This document shows positions 11,320 through 22,409 of a stretch of 64,000 nucleotides of DNA, piece after piece. Below the pieces are notes generated by a model. It was not told where the DNA came from. It saw nothing but the letters and a program-made list of their open reading frames with translations, and did no database searches. This DNA is from Adiantum capillus-veneris. Its lineage: Eukaryota > Streptophyta > Polypodiopsida > Polypodiales > Pteridaceae. Numbering within the stretch: the first letter of the stretch is position 1; every line of letters begins with the position of its first letter. The translations under genes were made by a program, and so were the position numbers. The stretch spans positions 149,860,945-149,924,944 of the forward strand of contig CM043950.1 in the NCBI GenBank assembly GCA_014529385.2, in the 5' to 3' direction.

Positions 11320-12426
11320 CTTCCCGTTTTAAGCTCCCATTTTCTGAAGGTCAGTACATCCAAACAAAAGTGTCTTTGTTCAACCAAGATGGAAGCTTAG
11401 TTTCAGCCGAAGAGACTGAATCCAACTCTTGTATGGATGTTTTAATGACATCTCTATAAGTGTCATATTTTAGATTAACCCTTGTTATTGATCCCACTTG
11501 CTTCAAGTACAGATAATTGTTTTCCCAATCTTGGATGAGTTGTACTTGTCACATGAAAGGTCTTCCCAATATGATTTCGTAATTGAGGTTCTTTCCAAAG
11601 TCTACTATGGCAAAAGTGTGTTGATATTCAATGCCATAGGAATTAACTATCGCTTTTTCAAGCAGTTCTAAAGGTCTTTCAATGTGTCTATCAGCCACTT
11701 GCAATTTCATTCAAGTTTGTCTAATGGCTGGTTGTCCCCAGGATTCCCATACTGCTTTTGTGGATATGGCTCCCCACTATCCAGTATTTCCATGGTTTCT
11801 ATATAATTATATCTCAGTGGAAGGGTGATATTTCCTTCTTTCCCTTCGTAGTATTCTCCAACTTTGTTCATTGGAACAAATCGAATCTCTTTGTTATCCA
11901 TTTCATGTTTCAATTTTTCCTTTTTTTTTGCGATTAGCCCTGTTATTTCTAGAGTTTTCTATAGATCATTCCATAAATATGGTCTGATTTTCAACAGTTC
12001 TCCTAAAGTAAGAGTGCATTGGATGGGTGTAGACATGATTGAGTGGACATTGTCTACTTCTACAGTCTGTTCTGCTCTTTTTACTTGAGTGGTTTTACAC
12101 ACTATGGATTTATCTTCGCTATCTCCCAAGTAAGAGGATAATGTTTTCAAGGTCAATGGTTTAGACATTCCTAAAGCTTCAGATCCATGATCCGCATACA
12201 AGGATTGTACATCCATGTCCATATCAAGAGGTAGGTTGTCTAACCAAACTTCCACTATAGGAGCTGACTTCAGAGTTAAGCTCCCATCATTAATATCCAT
12301 AAACGTTTCCCATAAGTGTCCTGGCCAGTCTTCTTCTAAGAATGGAATTCCGTCTAAGGCATCTTCGCTGTCCGCCGGCACTATAAGTTGTGGATCTTTT
12401 GTTTCAAGGTGAGGTTCTAGTACCAC
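11320..12426 (-). pseudogene. Protease region of copy A
   Basis: This is the aspartic protease that cuts the polyprotein. A linker (12426-11959, acidic, SYLGDSEDK) is followed by MNKVGEYYEG, the active-site context ILDSG at about 11795, and further on NYEIILGRPFM, the conserved ILG strand near the end of retropepsins. The sequence around the active site is scrambled relative to copy C (VDSGVGITLATKA), and stops separate the pieces. It lies downstream of gag in the usual order. Confidence 0.8.
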
Positions 12427-14760
12427 TTTGGATTTTTTTATTGGCTCTTACCACAAGCTCCTCAGGTTTTGCCATACTTCGAGCTTGGGTTTTTGTTTTT
12501 CTAGCATCTCTTGCGTGATCCTTACCAAATTTTGATAAGCTTCAAGATTAGCTGCTTCCATGTTTGGAGAAGGATAGTTCTTCCATTTGTTTTCCATGTT
12601 TTGGCCTGCTTTAAGTCCTGCTTGGTAAGCTTCCAAGGATGCATTAATAGGCTAAAAAATTTTATCAACCAAAATTAATCCTCTAGATTTCACGGTGGTT
12701 TCTTTGATTTCACTTCCATTTTCTTTTACCTTTTCCTGGAATAGCTTCTTTGTTTTCTCCATGATTTCAGCTCATTGTTTCTGTTTTCTCATCTCATACC
12801 TTTTGTTTCTGCTTCTTTTGGTCTTTTGAGAGGAAATTTTTGTATTCTCTGACTCATCAGAGGAGTTATGTTTCTTTTTCTTAGCCTGAGCTCGGGTGAT
12901 TACCTTGATTGGAACAATCTATTCGCTCTTAGATGAGCTACTAGGTATCACTTGGACTACGTTCACTACTGTTTTACCCTTGTTTAAAGGATTTTTAGGA
13001 CAATCTTTTGGGAAGTTTCCTCCCTTTTTGAAACATTATATGAAATAAACTTCAACTGGCTTGAGGTTTTTGTCAGGCTCTGGGAATTCATTCTTCCAAT
13101 GATCATCTGCACCACAGTTATGACAGTTTCTAGTCCTTGGCTTAATCATGGGTCTTACCATAGGAGGTCTAATACCTTGATTAGCCATGTAATACATTGG
13201 TGCAAGCTCTAGTGGAGTATAAGTCACGGGTTCTTCCATTGATGGTGGATGTGAATTATACCAATCTCCTTCTACCATTACTGTAGATGGACTAGGCTCA
13301 GCATAGGGTATAACAGGTACTAGTGCTTGTTCATCTATGACTCCCTCTGGATGCGTGTACTTTACAAGCACTGCATTATATCCTAGATATGGATATTATT
13401 GGCACAACACAGGTTTAGGTCTTTCCATACTGATTGGTGGTCTTTGAGCTGGGGCCATAGTAGGCTAATAACTAAACATGGTTGTCCTTGTGGTCTCATA
13501 GGCATGTATTGAACATTCCCATCATACTTTGGTCGATAATAGCACTCATTGGTCTCATGGCTGGTCCATTTACCCTCGATTGCACACCATTTCTACGTCC
13601 TAATTGATTGTCCCTGTTGAGGTATCCCTTGCCCTGGTCCCCTCATAGGTGATGTTTGCATGTTATTCATCATGTCATTCATCCTCTTGAGCATATCTTC
13701 TATGGTTGAGAGCGGTGCTTCAGTAGCCATTCCCACTTGTGCTAGTTTGGTGGATGCTCTTTTCTCGCTTTGATTATCCTTAGGGACATCTTCTTCATTG
13801 AAAATATCACAATTGTCTCCTAAGTCAATAGCATCTAACACACACTCTTCTAGGGTTGTATGCTTGTTGCTATATAGTATAGCATGTAGTTCTTTGTTTA
13901 GCAGTCCCTCTAGAAACAATGATACTAGCCATTCTTTTGCCGGTATCTCTAGCTCTGGGCATCTTGCAATGTATTGTTTCATTTGAGTTGCACAATCCCT
14001 AACAGACTCACCTTGTTTCTGTTTAAAGATGTAGATTTGAGCTACCGTATTGTGTTTGATCCCTGTTTTGGAACAAGCAGCTACAAATCCTTGAGCTAAT
14101 GTACGCGTTATGCTCTTAGCACTTGCTTAAATCCGGTTGAGTGGTCATATGGATCCCCTAATCCATTGTATTTTTTGATCTATTTATGAAAATCAGCTGG
14201 TCTGACACGTCTATTTGGTTCAACTCCCGGTCTCTTGACAGTTGGTCCCGTTCCTAGTCCTTCAAACCAGTCTATTGGAAATAGTGACTCGGACTGGCCT
14301 TAGTGCCACCCTGTTTTCTTCATGATGAGGTGGTTTCTAATTTTCTAACCTTACCCTCAAAAGATCTCTCACGGTGTTCATCTCTTGGAATAGTTTCTGG
14401 TCCTTGGCTCAATATCCAATCCCTTATGGAGTACCCTTGGTATTTGGTATGTTCCACCTCCTCAGGAGTCATCATAGCAAAGTTATTGTTATAACAATCC
14501 CTAAATAGGTAGGTTGGTAGATCTCTTGAAACCTTGTCCTTGATTTTTAAGATATATATGATCTTCATGGGTGTTAGCTGTCTTGATTTGGCATGAAAAG
14601 TCCATAGAAGGTCTTTGAAATTTCTATCCTCCCAACAATAGACTCTGATCCTAGGATTATCCGTACTAAGCCATTTCAAAGGCTTTAAATCAACTTGATC
14701 GTATCCCTCAAATTCTAACGTTGGTGGTTCTCTTTAGCTGCCATATTTGGAATTATGATA
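12427..14760 (-). pseudogene. Gag of copy A
   Basis: Gag forms the particle that packages element RNA. Pieces in order on the minus strand are: N-terminal domain (14679-14320; NPRIRVYCWEDRN), gag core (about 14250-13590; GLLNKELHAILYS, ECVLDAIDLGD), a proline-rich segment and a zinc knuckle CHNCGADDHWKNEF at about 13120-13080. The expected last Cys of the knuckle is Phe, as in copy C. About 130 bp of the core present in B is missing near 14105, and the N-terminal 340 bp is missing near 14820. Stops and frameshifts occur throughout. Confidence 0.85.
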
Positions 14761-14819
14761 TTTATTTCTAAACCCCCTTTGTCTATCACGCCAAGGTTTT
14801 CAACTTGTAAATACTAAGT

Positions 14820-16856
14820 TTCGTTTCTATTGGATACTCTACTGGAGGTTTCTCCAAATATGCCTTGGTTTCTTAGTACACGACCAGATCTGAGGTTCAT
14901 AAAGACTTGTGAAGTGCTGGATAGATTACTTACTATGAGATTGACTTATTGTCAACTTCTTCCCCTTGACTTGATTGCAACTTCCGTCAAGCTGCCAATT
15001 CCTTGTCTGCAACCTGATTCCTGTATCAATTTTGATCAAGTTAGCTATTAGTACAATTCTTGCTAACTATTATGACTAGTCTATGTGTATCACTCCAAAT
15101 AGAGTTAAGTGAGCCAACAGTTGAGACTTTCAGATATCACTTTTGCAAAAAGTCAAAGGACTAATCTGCAACCTTAAAACTGAGTGAACATGTACCAAGT
15201 TGGATCCGATTGAACCCAAAATTGTTCGGTGGCCTTGTATTATGTTGGTCTAACACTGTACAAGTTCAAAAGTCAAAATTGATGTCTCTCTGTAGCAGTA
15301 GTAAATTTTGTCATTTTTTAACACTTTTTGGCTTGTTTTACCCAGTATACTACCTGTTAAGGTCCCTGGACAAGTTTCACCAAGTTTGGACAAAATCTGT
15401 TCAAGTTTAGCAACTGTTTCATGTCCACAAACTCAATTTTCAAGAATCTGGCTTAAGTCTCACTTCTGTGATCCAAATTTCACCAAAATTGATTTCTGTG
15501 GTCTACTTGATATGCTTGACCTTGTGGTATATACCCAAATGTGCAAGATTATCAATTTTTGAAGCAGATGTAAATAATCGTGATTATTTACTCCAGCTAT
15601 TTTTTTGCATTTTTTTGTTCCAATCTTGACACAGATCTGTTAAGCACCTCAACTTAAAGTCTCTAGCCAAGTTCATCAAGTTTGGACAACTTTTTGTTCA
15701 AATGGTCATCTTGTGTCCGCAGACTGCCTTTGCAAATTTGGCCACAATTTTCAATCCAATGATCCAAATCTTACCAAATTTGATTTGTGGGCTTATTACA
15801 ACATGATAAAGCTAGTGGTATACTGACTTGGCAAAAAAGTTGAAAAATGGGGCAGATGTAAATAATCGCGATTATTTACAACAACTGGTAAATTTTTACA
15901 TCTTTTTGGTCAACTGAGTATGTACACATGTCTATCACATCAATATAAACCTATGAATAAAGTTTCATTGAGTTTGAACAATTTTTTTTCCAAATTACAC
16001 TCAAGTTTCCAAAACTCAGTACAAACTTTAGTTTTTACCCGGTTTTTGGTCAATCTGGTGATCCAAATCTTAAGTGCCTTCAAAAGTTGTTTGTAGACAT
16101 ACATAGATTCACTAGTATCAACCTTGGTCAGTTTTGAGCTGAAAGTAAATAATCACGATCATTTACTTTAGGCCTAAAATGAACACTTTTTTGCACTTTT
16201 TCACTGGACAGTCTTTTCATGAGCTATTTTAAGCCTATAAATCAAGTCAAAACTTAAATTTGGCACTAAACTTCAAGAAAAAGTAAACAATCTGAGTTTA
16301 TATAACTCCTTGAAATTTTTACCTCAATGTTTTTCCTTGAGCTACCCCACTGGTTCATATAACTTTTAAGCATACTCTCTATCAGATTGAGTGGTTGGCA
16401 GTCCTTTTGTGCTATTTCTAGTCGTACACCTAAATTTTTGCAACTTCACATAACAACTCACATTGATTATTTCAAAGAGAGCATTGTTTTGAAACCCACC
16501 TCAGATTCTACTTACCGTACTCCTAAGATTCTACTGCAATGGGGTTTGTGGAGAAGTGTCCCATAAACACACTCGTTTTCCTTGTTTTTTGTTATTGGAT
16601 TTCTGAGCTTTGATCTTAAGACTTGTTTCGTCCATCAATCATTCTCAAAATCCAACTCCAGTTCTACAATCCTACAATCCTAAAGGCACCTAGCAAGTAC
16701 AATTACTTCAAAGCTACCTCTGCACAATAAAAGATGACAATCTTTAAGCTATGCGGTTTTTAATAAGAAAGTTTCTACTCTAGGAGATTCTAGAGGAAGT
16801 TAAAGGATAACTTCACACGACACTCGTGTTTTTCCCTAGTTTAGGTCTCTCTTCGA
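14820..16856 (-). repeat. Leader of copy A with periodic palindromes
   Basis: This untranslated region lies between primer site and gag. It is built of diverged units of about 285 bp, each holding a palindrome of the type GTAAATAATCGCGATTATTTAC. Clear ones are at 15570-15591, 15859-15880 (perfect 22-bp palindrome) and 16143-16167, with a worn one near 15297. The phrases 'atccaaat..tacc', 'aagttt..acaa' and 'actagtggtat' recur between them. No reading frame spans it. Confidence 0.85.
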
Positions 16857-16874
16857 TCCCCAACAATGACACCA
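16857..16874 (-). other. Primer-binding site of copy A (tRNA-Asp)
   Basis: The minus strand reads TGGTGTCATTGTTGGGGA, two bases after the LTR end CCCACA, and the match to the tRNA-Asp complement continues for ATCGAA. All five mismatches to the tRNA-Asp complement are C-to-T or G-to-A changes, as expected from decay of methylated cytosines. Confidence 0.85.
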
Positions 16875-16876
16875 AA

Positions 16877-17762
16877 TGTGGGATGGGTGTCTAACCTCAC
16901 TTCTATCTTATTGCAGACGTAGTGAGAACACGAATAAATTGTCAATCCATGGGATGAAGCTGACTCGACTAGTGCATAGAGGCTACAAGAGGTTGTTAAT
17001 CTCTTGGAAACCAACAAACAACTTGCATCTAACTCAAGCTACACTCAACTGACTGAAATCACCAAAGGTCAATCGCTCATCGACAAACAAATCACATCTG
17101 TTACAGCATTAAAAGACATCCAAACTAATGAAACTTCTAGGACATGTTTATAAGACCTAAGCACACATGCTTATGGTCTCAAATCCCACTTTAGGTCAAG
17201 TGCAAAAATTATGATCAATGGATTTTTGACCTAGTCGTTTTTGACCTAGAATACATTTAAATGCTGAGTAATGATACCCCAATACCTCGCCTATGCTTTT
17301 TTGATTTTGAAGTGTAAATTCTTACTTATGATGAAATTAGGCCCGCGGTCCGACGACGCCAAAAGCTAGAAATACCGTGAAATGCTTACATCAACGCGTA
17401 GAGATCTTACCTGTGGTTGCAATGCAACCGGGGAGGGAGTAGGAAGTACGAGAAGGAGAGAAGTGAGCACCGTTAGCTCACGCTGTGTATTTCATTATCC
17501 AAAAACTTGAAAAATAACTTACAAAAATTGGCTTTTATACCTTAGCCAAGGTTTTTGGTGGTCAAAACTAATAATTTGGGAGCTCTAACTAAAGATAAGT
17601 AAAGACAGGTGGATACAATCTGAAAGCTTGTAGCCTTGGTTCATCAGTTACAAAATGTATTCCGAAAAATAGGAGTTACACTATTTGCGATTCATCAAAA
17701 TAATAAATGTTTTCAGAATGAGAGCTGCGAAAAATGATGTCTGAGTTAACTTGCTGCTAACA
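16877..17762 (-). repeat. 5' LTR of copy A
   Basis: It is 886 bp, from TGTTAGC to CCCACA on the minus strand. It aligns with the LTR fragments at 35078-35768 (minus) and 35769-36455 (plus). A TATA box and the primer site just after its end support the limits. Bases 17763-17767 (GGCTG on the minus strand) are the predicted target duplication. Confidence 0.85.
17532..17539 (-). promoter_or_regulatory. TATA box in LTR of copy A
   Basis: TATAAAAG on the minus strand, in the middle of the LTR, within a block kept in copy C (35924-35931). This is the expected core promoter for element transcription, separating U3 from R. Confidence 0.7.
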
Positions 17763-19314
17763 CAGCCGTTCCCACTTGTGCTGGTTTGGTGGATGCTGCT
17801 TTCTCACTTTGTTATCCTTAGGAACATCCTCTTTATTGAAAATATCACTACTGTCTCCTAAGTCAATAGCTTCAGAAACACACTCTTCTAGGGTTATATG
17901 ATTCTTGCTATACAATATAGCATGAAATTCTTTGTTTAGCAGTCCCTCTAGAAACAATGATACTAATCTTTCTTCTGCAGGTATCTCTAGTTCTGGGCAT
18001 CTTGCAATGTATTGTTTCATTCTAGTTGCCAATCCCTAACAGAATCACCTTATTTCAGTTTGAAGCTATAGATTTGAGCTATCGTATTATGTTTGATTCC
18101 CATTTTGGAACATGCAGCTACAAATCCTTGAGCTAATGTATTTAAGTCCATGATTGACCTTGGTGGAATGTTTTGGAACCATGTCAGTTCTTTTCCTTCT
18201 AATGTCATTCCAAATCCCTCGAATTGAGTATGGAAATCAAATATGCGTTCTGCTCTTAGCACTTGTTTAAAGCTTGCTAAGTGATCATATGGATCCCTAG
18301 ATCCATTATATTTTCTGACCCATTTTTGAAATCAACTGGTCTACCATGTCTATTTGCTTCAACTCCCGGTCTCTTGGCAGTTGGTCTTGTTCTGAGTCCT
18401 TCAAACCAGTCTGTTGCAAATAGTGACTCATGTAGCCTTGGACTGGCTTTAATGTCACCCCGGTTTTCTTTGTGATGAGGTAGTTTCGGGTTTCTTAACA
18501 TTGCTCGCAAAAGTTCTCATGGAGTTCATCTCTAAGAATAGTTTTTGGTCCTTGGCCCAATATCCAATCCTTTATGGAGTACCCTTAGTATTTGGTTTAT
18601 TCCACCTCCTCAAGACTCATCATAACAAAGTTATTGTTTTAACAATCCCAAAATAGGTAGGTTGGTAGATTTGCTAAATCCTTGTCTTTGATTTTGAAAA
18701 TATAGATGATCTTCATGGGCATTAATTGTCTTGATTTGGCATGAGAAGTACATGAAAGTTCTTTGACATTTCTATCCTCCCAACAATAGACTCTGATCCT
18801 AGGATTATCTGTACTAAGCCGTTTCAAGGGCTTCAAATCAACTTGATCGTATCCCTCAAATTCTAAAGTCGATGGTCCTTCTTTTGCTGCCATATCCGGA
18901 ATTATGGTATTTACTTCTAATCCCCATTTGTCTATCACGTCAGGGTTTTCAACTTGTAAATACTGAGTTACGTTTTTATCCATGTATATTTTTCCTTGTT
19001 TGTTCGCCCTGATTTCCTCTTCAAACTCTATGCCATGGTCATCAATGCAAATAGCATACTCTTCATTAGGATCCACGTAAACCTGAGCTGCATGGCGATT
19101 AGTCTTATAATGCACCGTTGTTCCGGTTTTTGAAGGAGTCAAATAGGAAGACATTTCAGATGTTGATTCTGAAAAAGTGTCTGAGACTTCTTTAAAGATA
19201 GTGTCCAAATGGTTGCCTTGATTCACACTCTACACATTTCAGATGTTGATGCTGAAAAAGTGTTTGAGACTTCTTCAAAGATAGTGTCCAAATGGTTGCC
19301 TTGATTCACACTCT
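17763..19314 (-). pseudogene. Gag of copy B (truncated by copy A)
   Basis: The N-terminal domain (19226-18639; HAAQVYVDPNEEYAICIDDH, NPRIRVYCWEDRN) and the gag core (18510-17763; PYDHLASFKQ-like segment, LEGKELTWFQNIPPRS, GLLNKEFHAILYS) match copies A and C. The frame ends at QHKWE where the LTR of A begins. I see no convincing ATG: the first residues follow a GTG in both B and C, so the true start may lie upstream or be lost. An 81-bp tandem duplication at about 19153-19314 doubles the N-terminal segment (ATIW/NQGNHLDTIF). Confidence 0.85.
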
Positions 19315-20949
19315 CTTCGGTGGATACTCTACTAGCGGTCTCTCCAAATATGAGTTGGTTTGCTAGTATACGACCATATCTAAGGTTCATATAGACTTGT
19401 AAAGCCCTGGATAGAGTACTTACTGTCGGATTGACTTGTTATTACTTTCTTTCACTTGACTTGATGGCAACTCCTGTTAAGCTTTCAATCCCTTGTCTCT
19501 GCAACCTGATTCCTGTATCAGTTTTAATCAAGTTAGCTATTCTTTCATAAAGACTGTACAATTTTTGCTAACTATTATGAATGGTCTATGTGTATATCAT
19601 CAAAATTGAGCTAAGTGAGTCAGCACTTAAGACTTTTAAATTCTAGTTTTGCAAAAATCCAAAAGACTAATCTGCAACCTGCAAACTGAGTGAACTTGTA
19701 CTAATTTGGATACGATTGAAACCAAAATTACCCAGTGGCCTTGTATTATGCTGGTTTAACACTGTAAAAGCTCAAAAGTCAAAAAGTTTGTCTCTGTGTA
19801 TCAGAAGTAAATAATAGCAATTATTTACTTTTTTCACTTTTAACACTTTTTGGCTTGTTTTGCCAAGTATTCAACTTGGTAAGCTCTGGATAAGTTTCAC
19901 TAAGTTTGAATAAAATTTGTTCAAGTTATCAACTGTTTTGTGTTCGTAGACTCATTTCTCGAGAATCTGGCTTGAGTCTCAGTTTTGTGATCCAAATTTC
20001 ACTAAATTTGATTTGTGTGGTCTACTTGATATGCTTGACCTTGCGGTATACTCAAATGTGCAAAAATGTCCAATTTTGTAGCAGAAGTAAATTTTATAAT
20101 TATGAATATTTACTTCTGTTATTTTTGTCCATGTTTTTGCCACAATCTTGACACAGATTTGTTAATCAGCTTAACTTAAGCTCCCTAGCCAAGTTTCATC
20201 AAGTTTGGATAATTTCTGTTCAGATGGTCAACAATTTTGTGTTTGCAGACTAACTTTGCAAATTTGGCCACAATTTTCACTCCAATGAACCAAATCTTAC
20301 CGAATTTGATTTGTGGGCTTAAGATAACATGCTAAAACTAGTGGTATGCTGAGTTAGTAAAAAAAGTTGAAAAATGGAACAAAAGTAAATAATCACAATT
20401 ATTTACATCTGGTAAATTTTTGCATCTTTCTGGTCAACTGAGCATGTACACTTGTTTAACACATCAATATAAGCCTACGAGTCAAGTTTCACTGATTTTG
20501 AATAAAATTTTCCCAATTTACACTCAAGTTCTTGACAGTCAGTACAGATTTCAGTCTTCACGAAGTTTTTGATCAGTTTGGTGATCCATATTCTATCGGC
20601 CTTTACAAAATATGTTTGTACACATGCATAGAGTCTTTGGTATCAACCTTGGTCACTTTTGAGTTGAAAGTAAATAATCACGATTATTTACTTTAGGCCT
20701 AAAATGAGCACTTTTTTCATTTTTTTTGCTTGGACAGTCTTTTCATGAGCTATTTTAAGCCTCCGAGTCAAGTCAAAACTTAATTTGGCCTAAAGTGTCA
20801 AGAAAAAGTAAATAATATGAGTTTTTGCAACTCTTAAAATTTTACCTCAAATGCGTCTTTAAGCGTATCCACTGGTTCATACAACTTTTAAAGCATGCTC
20901 TCCGATCGGATTCAATGGTGGACTGTCCTCTGAGGCTATTTCTAGCCGT
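19315..20949 (-). repeat. Leader of copy B with periodic palindromes
   Basis: It has the same unit structure as the leader of A. Palindromes are at 19805-19830, 20085-20115 (worn), 20383-20407 and 20667-20694; the last has perfect 13-bp arms (AAAGTAAATAATC) around a 2-base centre. Spacings are about 280, 298 and 284 bp. No gene. Confidence 0.85.
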
Positions 20950-22381
20950 TGTGAGCAGGATGGGAACACACACAACGCCTCTATAATCACCCAACACACA
21001 CTCTTGAGATGATGCACATACTCACTATGGGGCACCACTCGGCTTACACAACCCACCTGCTGGCCGAGACACGGAACACACCGATGGAGTGAGAGGAGAG
21101 AGACTATCCATTTGCCCACTCAACACAGAGACACACACATACACACATAGTCAGAAAAATCAGCTCAAAAGAGGGATATTTCTGATGTTTAGCTACCATC
21201 GAGCTTGGGCCAACACGAATGGTGCAAATTCACACAATATAGATGAAATATGCAAGATACAATTACAAATTTGAGCAGAGGTTCGCTCACAAGAGAAACT
21301 TACACAGCCAAAAGCGCAAAAAAAGTGAGGAACTTGGAAAAATGGACAGTGTCAATGCGTCCGAAACGGCCTAAAACCCCAATCTACAATATCAAAGTGC
21401 TTAAATGCATTCTCGGATGAGCAGTTTATGGCTAGAACAGGCTCCAAAAACAACAAAAATAGATCTGCGGCTGTTTCTCCTCTTCTTTCCACACTTTGCT
21501 GGTTTTTTTCTCAGGTTTTGCAGTGTTCACACTTCACTTTATCCCTTGAGGACCTTTGGCCTTTTGATTGACCTCAAACGGACCCCGAACAGACCAAAAA
21601 ATGGCCATATAGTGTATTTTTGTTACCCTTCTACATCCATATGCACACCTGGCACTCAACTTTTTCCAATAATGCATCCCACAATCACATGAAGTGGCCC
21701 CCAAATATAATTCTCATGATGACCTTTTTGCATAATTGATCACAAGAAAACACTCCCGTTGTGTCCTCGCTTACCACGTGCAAGTATTGACCCCATTCGA
21801 CCTGCTGACGCCACTAGATGCCACTTGATGCACTGCTTACCTCATGGCATCGGCCCGCTGATGGGTGTAAGCATGTTAACCTGTCACGCTTTTTGTGCTA
21901 GTTAGCAGTTTCAAGTTAGCACATCTTCAAAAAGTTGGGCATCCGGTAAATTGTTTACAAATAATATCAAAATTTGTCGGAGGTTGTACATTTGGATTCC
22001 ATGTTTCAAGTGCTTTCTATTGATATATCATATGTCATAGATCTTGGAGATGTAGATCAAGTTATTGTACTAGTTAGCATATGTAAAAATTGTGCTAGTT
22101 AGCATTGTCCGGGACATGAAAAAGCATGACAGGTTAACATGCTTTCACCCTGACAGCTTCCTCGAGAAGTTTTATGCTCTACCAACTCCTCATTATTATA
22201 GAAAAACACACTGATACTGGTAACGATGAAAATCATGTACTATGTACACACAATGTCCTACCTGTACACATGTGGGCCCCACGTAAACACCTGGCTCTAA
22301 AAAATGGGCAATTCTTTATTCGGTGCAACATGCATGTGTATGTACATATGCACAATCGCTTCTTTCAAAAAACTCCTAACA
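20950..22381 (-). repeat. 3' LTR of element F
   Basis: It is 1432 bp, which is 1143 bp after removing the MITE at 21862-22150, close to the 1113 bp of the partner LTR. Confidence 0.9.
21862..22150. mobile_element. MITE with 32-bp terminal inverted repeats
   Basis: It is present in the left LTR of F but absent from the right one (34390-34402), so it is a later insertion. The ends are GGGTGTAAGCATGTTAACCT at the left and the complement of GGGTGAAAGCATGTTAACCT at the right; the inverted match runs about 32 bp with two mismatches. TGA flanks both sides (21859-21861, 22151-22153), a likely 3-bp target duplication. The short motif TGCTAGTTAGCA recurs inside. It has no coding capacity. The superfamily is unclear; the 3-bp duplication would suit PIF/Harbinger or CACTA. 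Confidence 0.8.
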
Positions 22382-22398
22382 TAATTTTCCCATCCCCT
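22382..22398 (-). other. Polypurine tract of element F
   Basis: The minus strand reads AGGGGATGGGAAAAT directly before the 3' LTR, the usual site for priming plus-strand synthesis. Confidence 0.8.
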
Positions 22399-22409
22399 AG
22401 CCTGCTGGA

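Larger units (their letters stand above)
1..17762 (-). mobile_element. Gypsy-type LTR retrotransposon, copy A (degraded, interrupted by D)
   Basis: Read on the minus strand the order is 5' LTR (17762-16877), tRNA-Asp primer site, about 2 kb of leader, gag, protease, a deletion, the integrase zinc module (cut by element D), integrase core, integrase C-terminal region, a second protease-like domain and a 3' region reaching the window start. Its 5' LTR begins TGTTAGC exactly where the gag of copy B stops, so A inserted into B. No 3' LTR is seen, so it should lie left of base 1. Compared with copy C, A lacks about 2.5 kb (reverse transcriptase and RNase H; junction near 10966), about 340 bp of the gag N-terminus and about 130 bp of the gag core. 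Frameshifts and stops are frequent, so it is not autonomous. Confidence 0.85.

Noticed and set aside
14820-20949. Regular palindromes with similar spacing as a CRISPR-like array
   Set aside because: Repeats are palindromic, spaced about 285 bp, not 25-70 bp, the intervening DNA is itself repeated, and the context is a plant retroelement leader.
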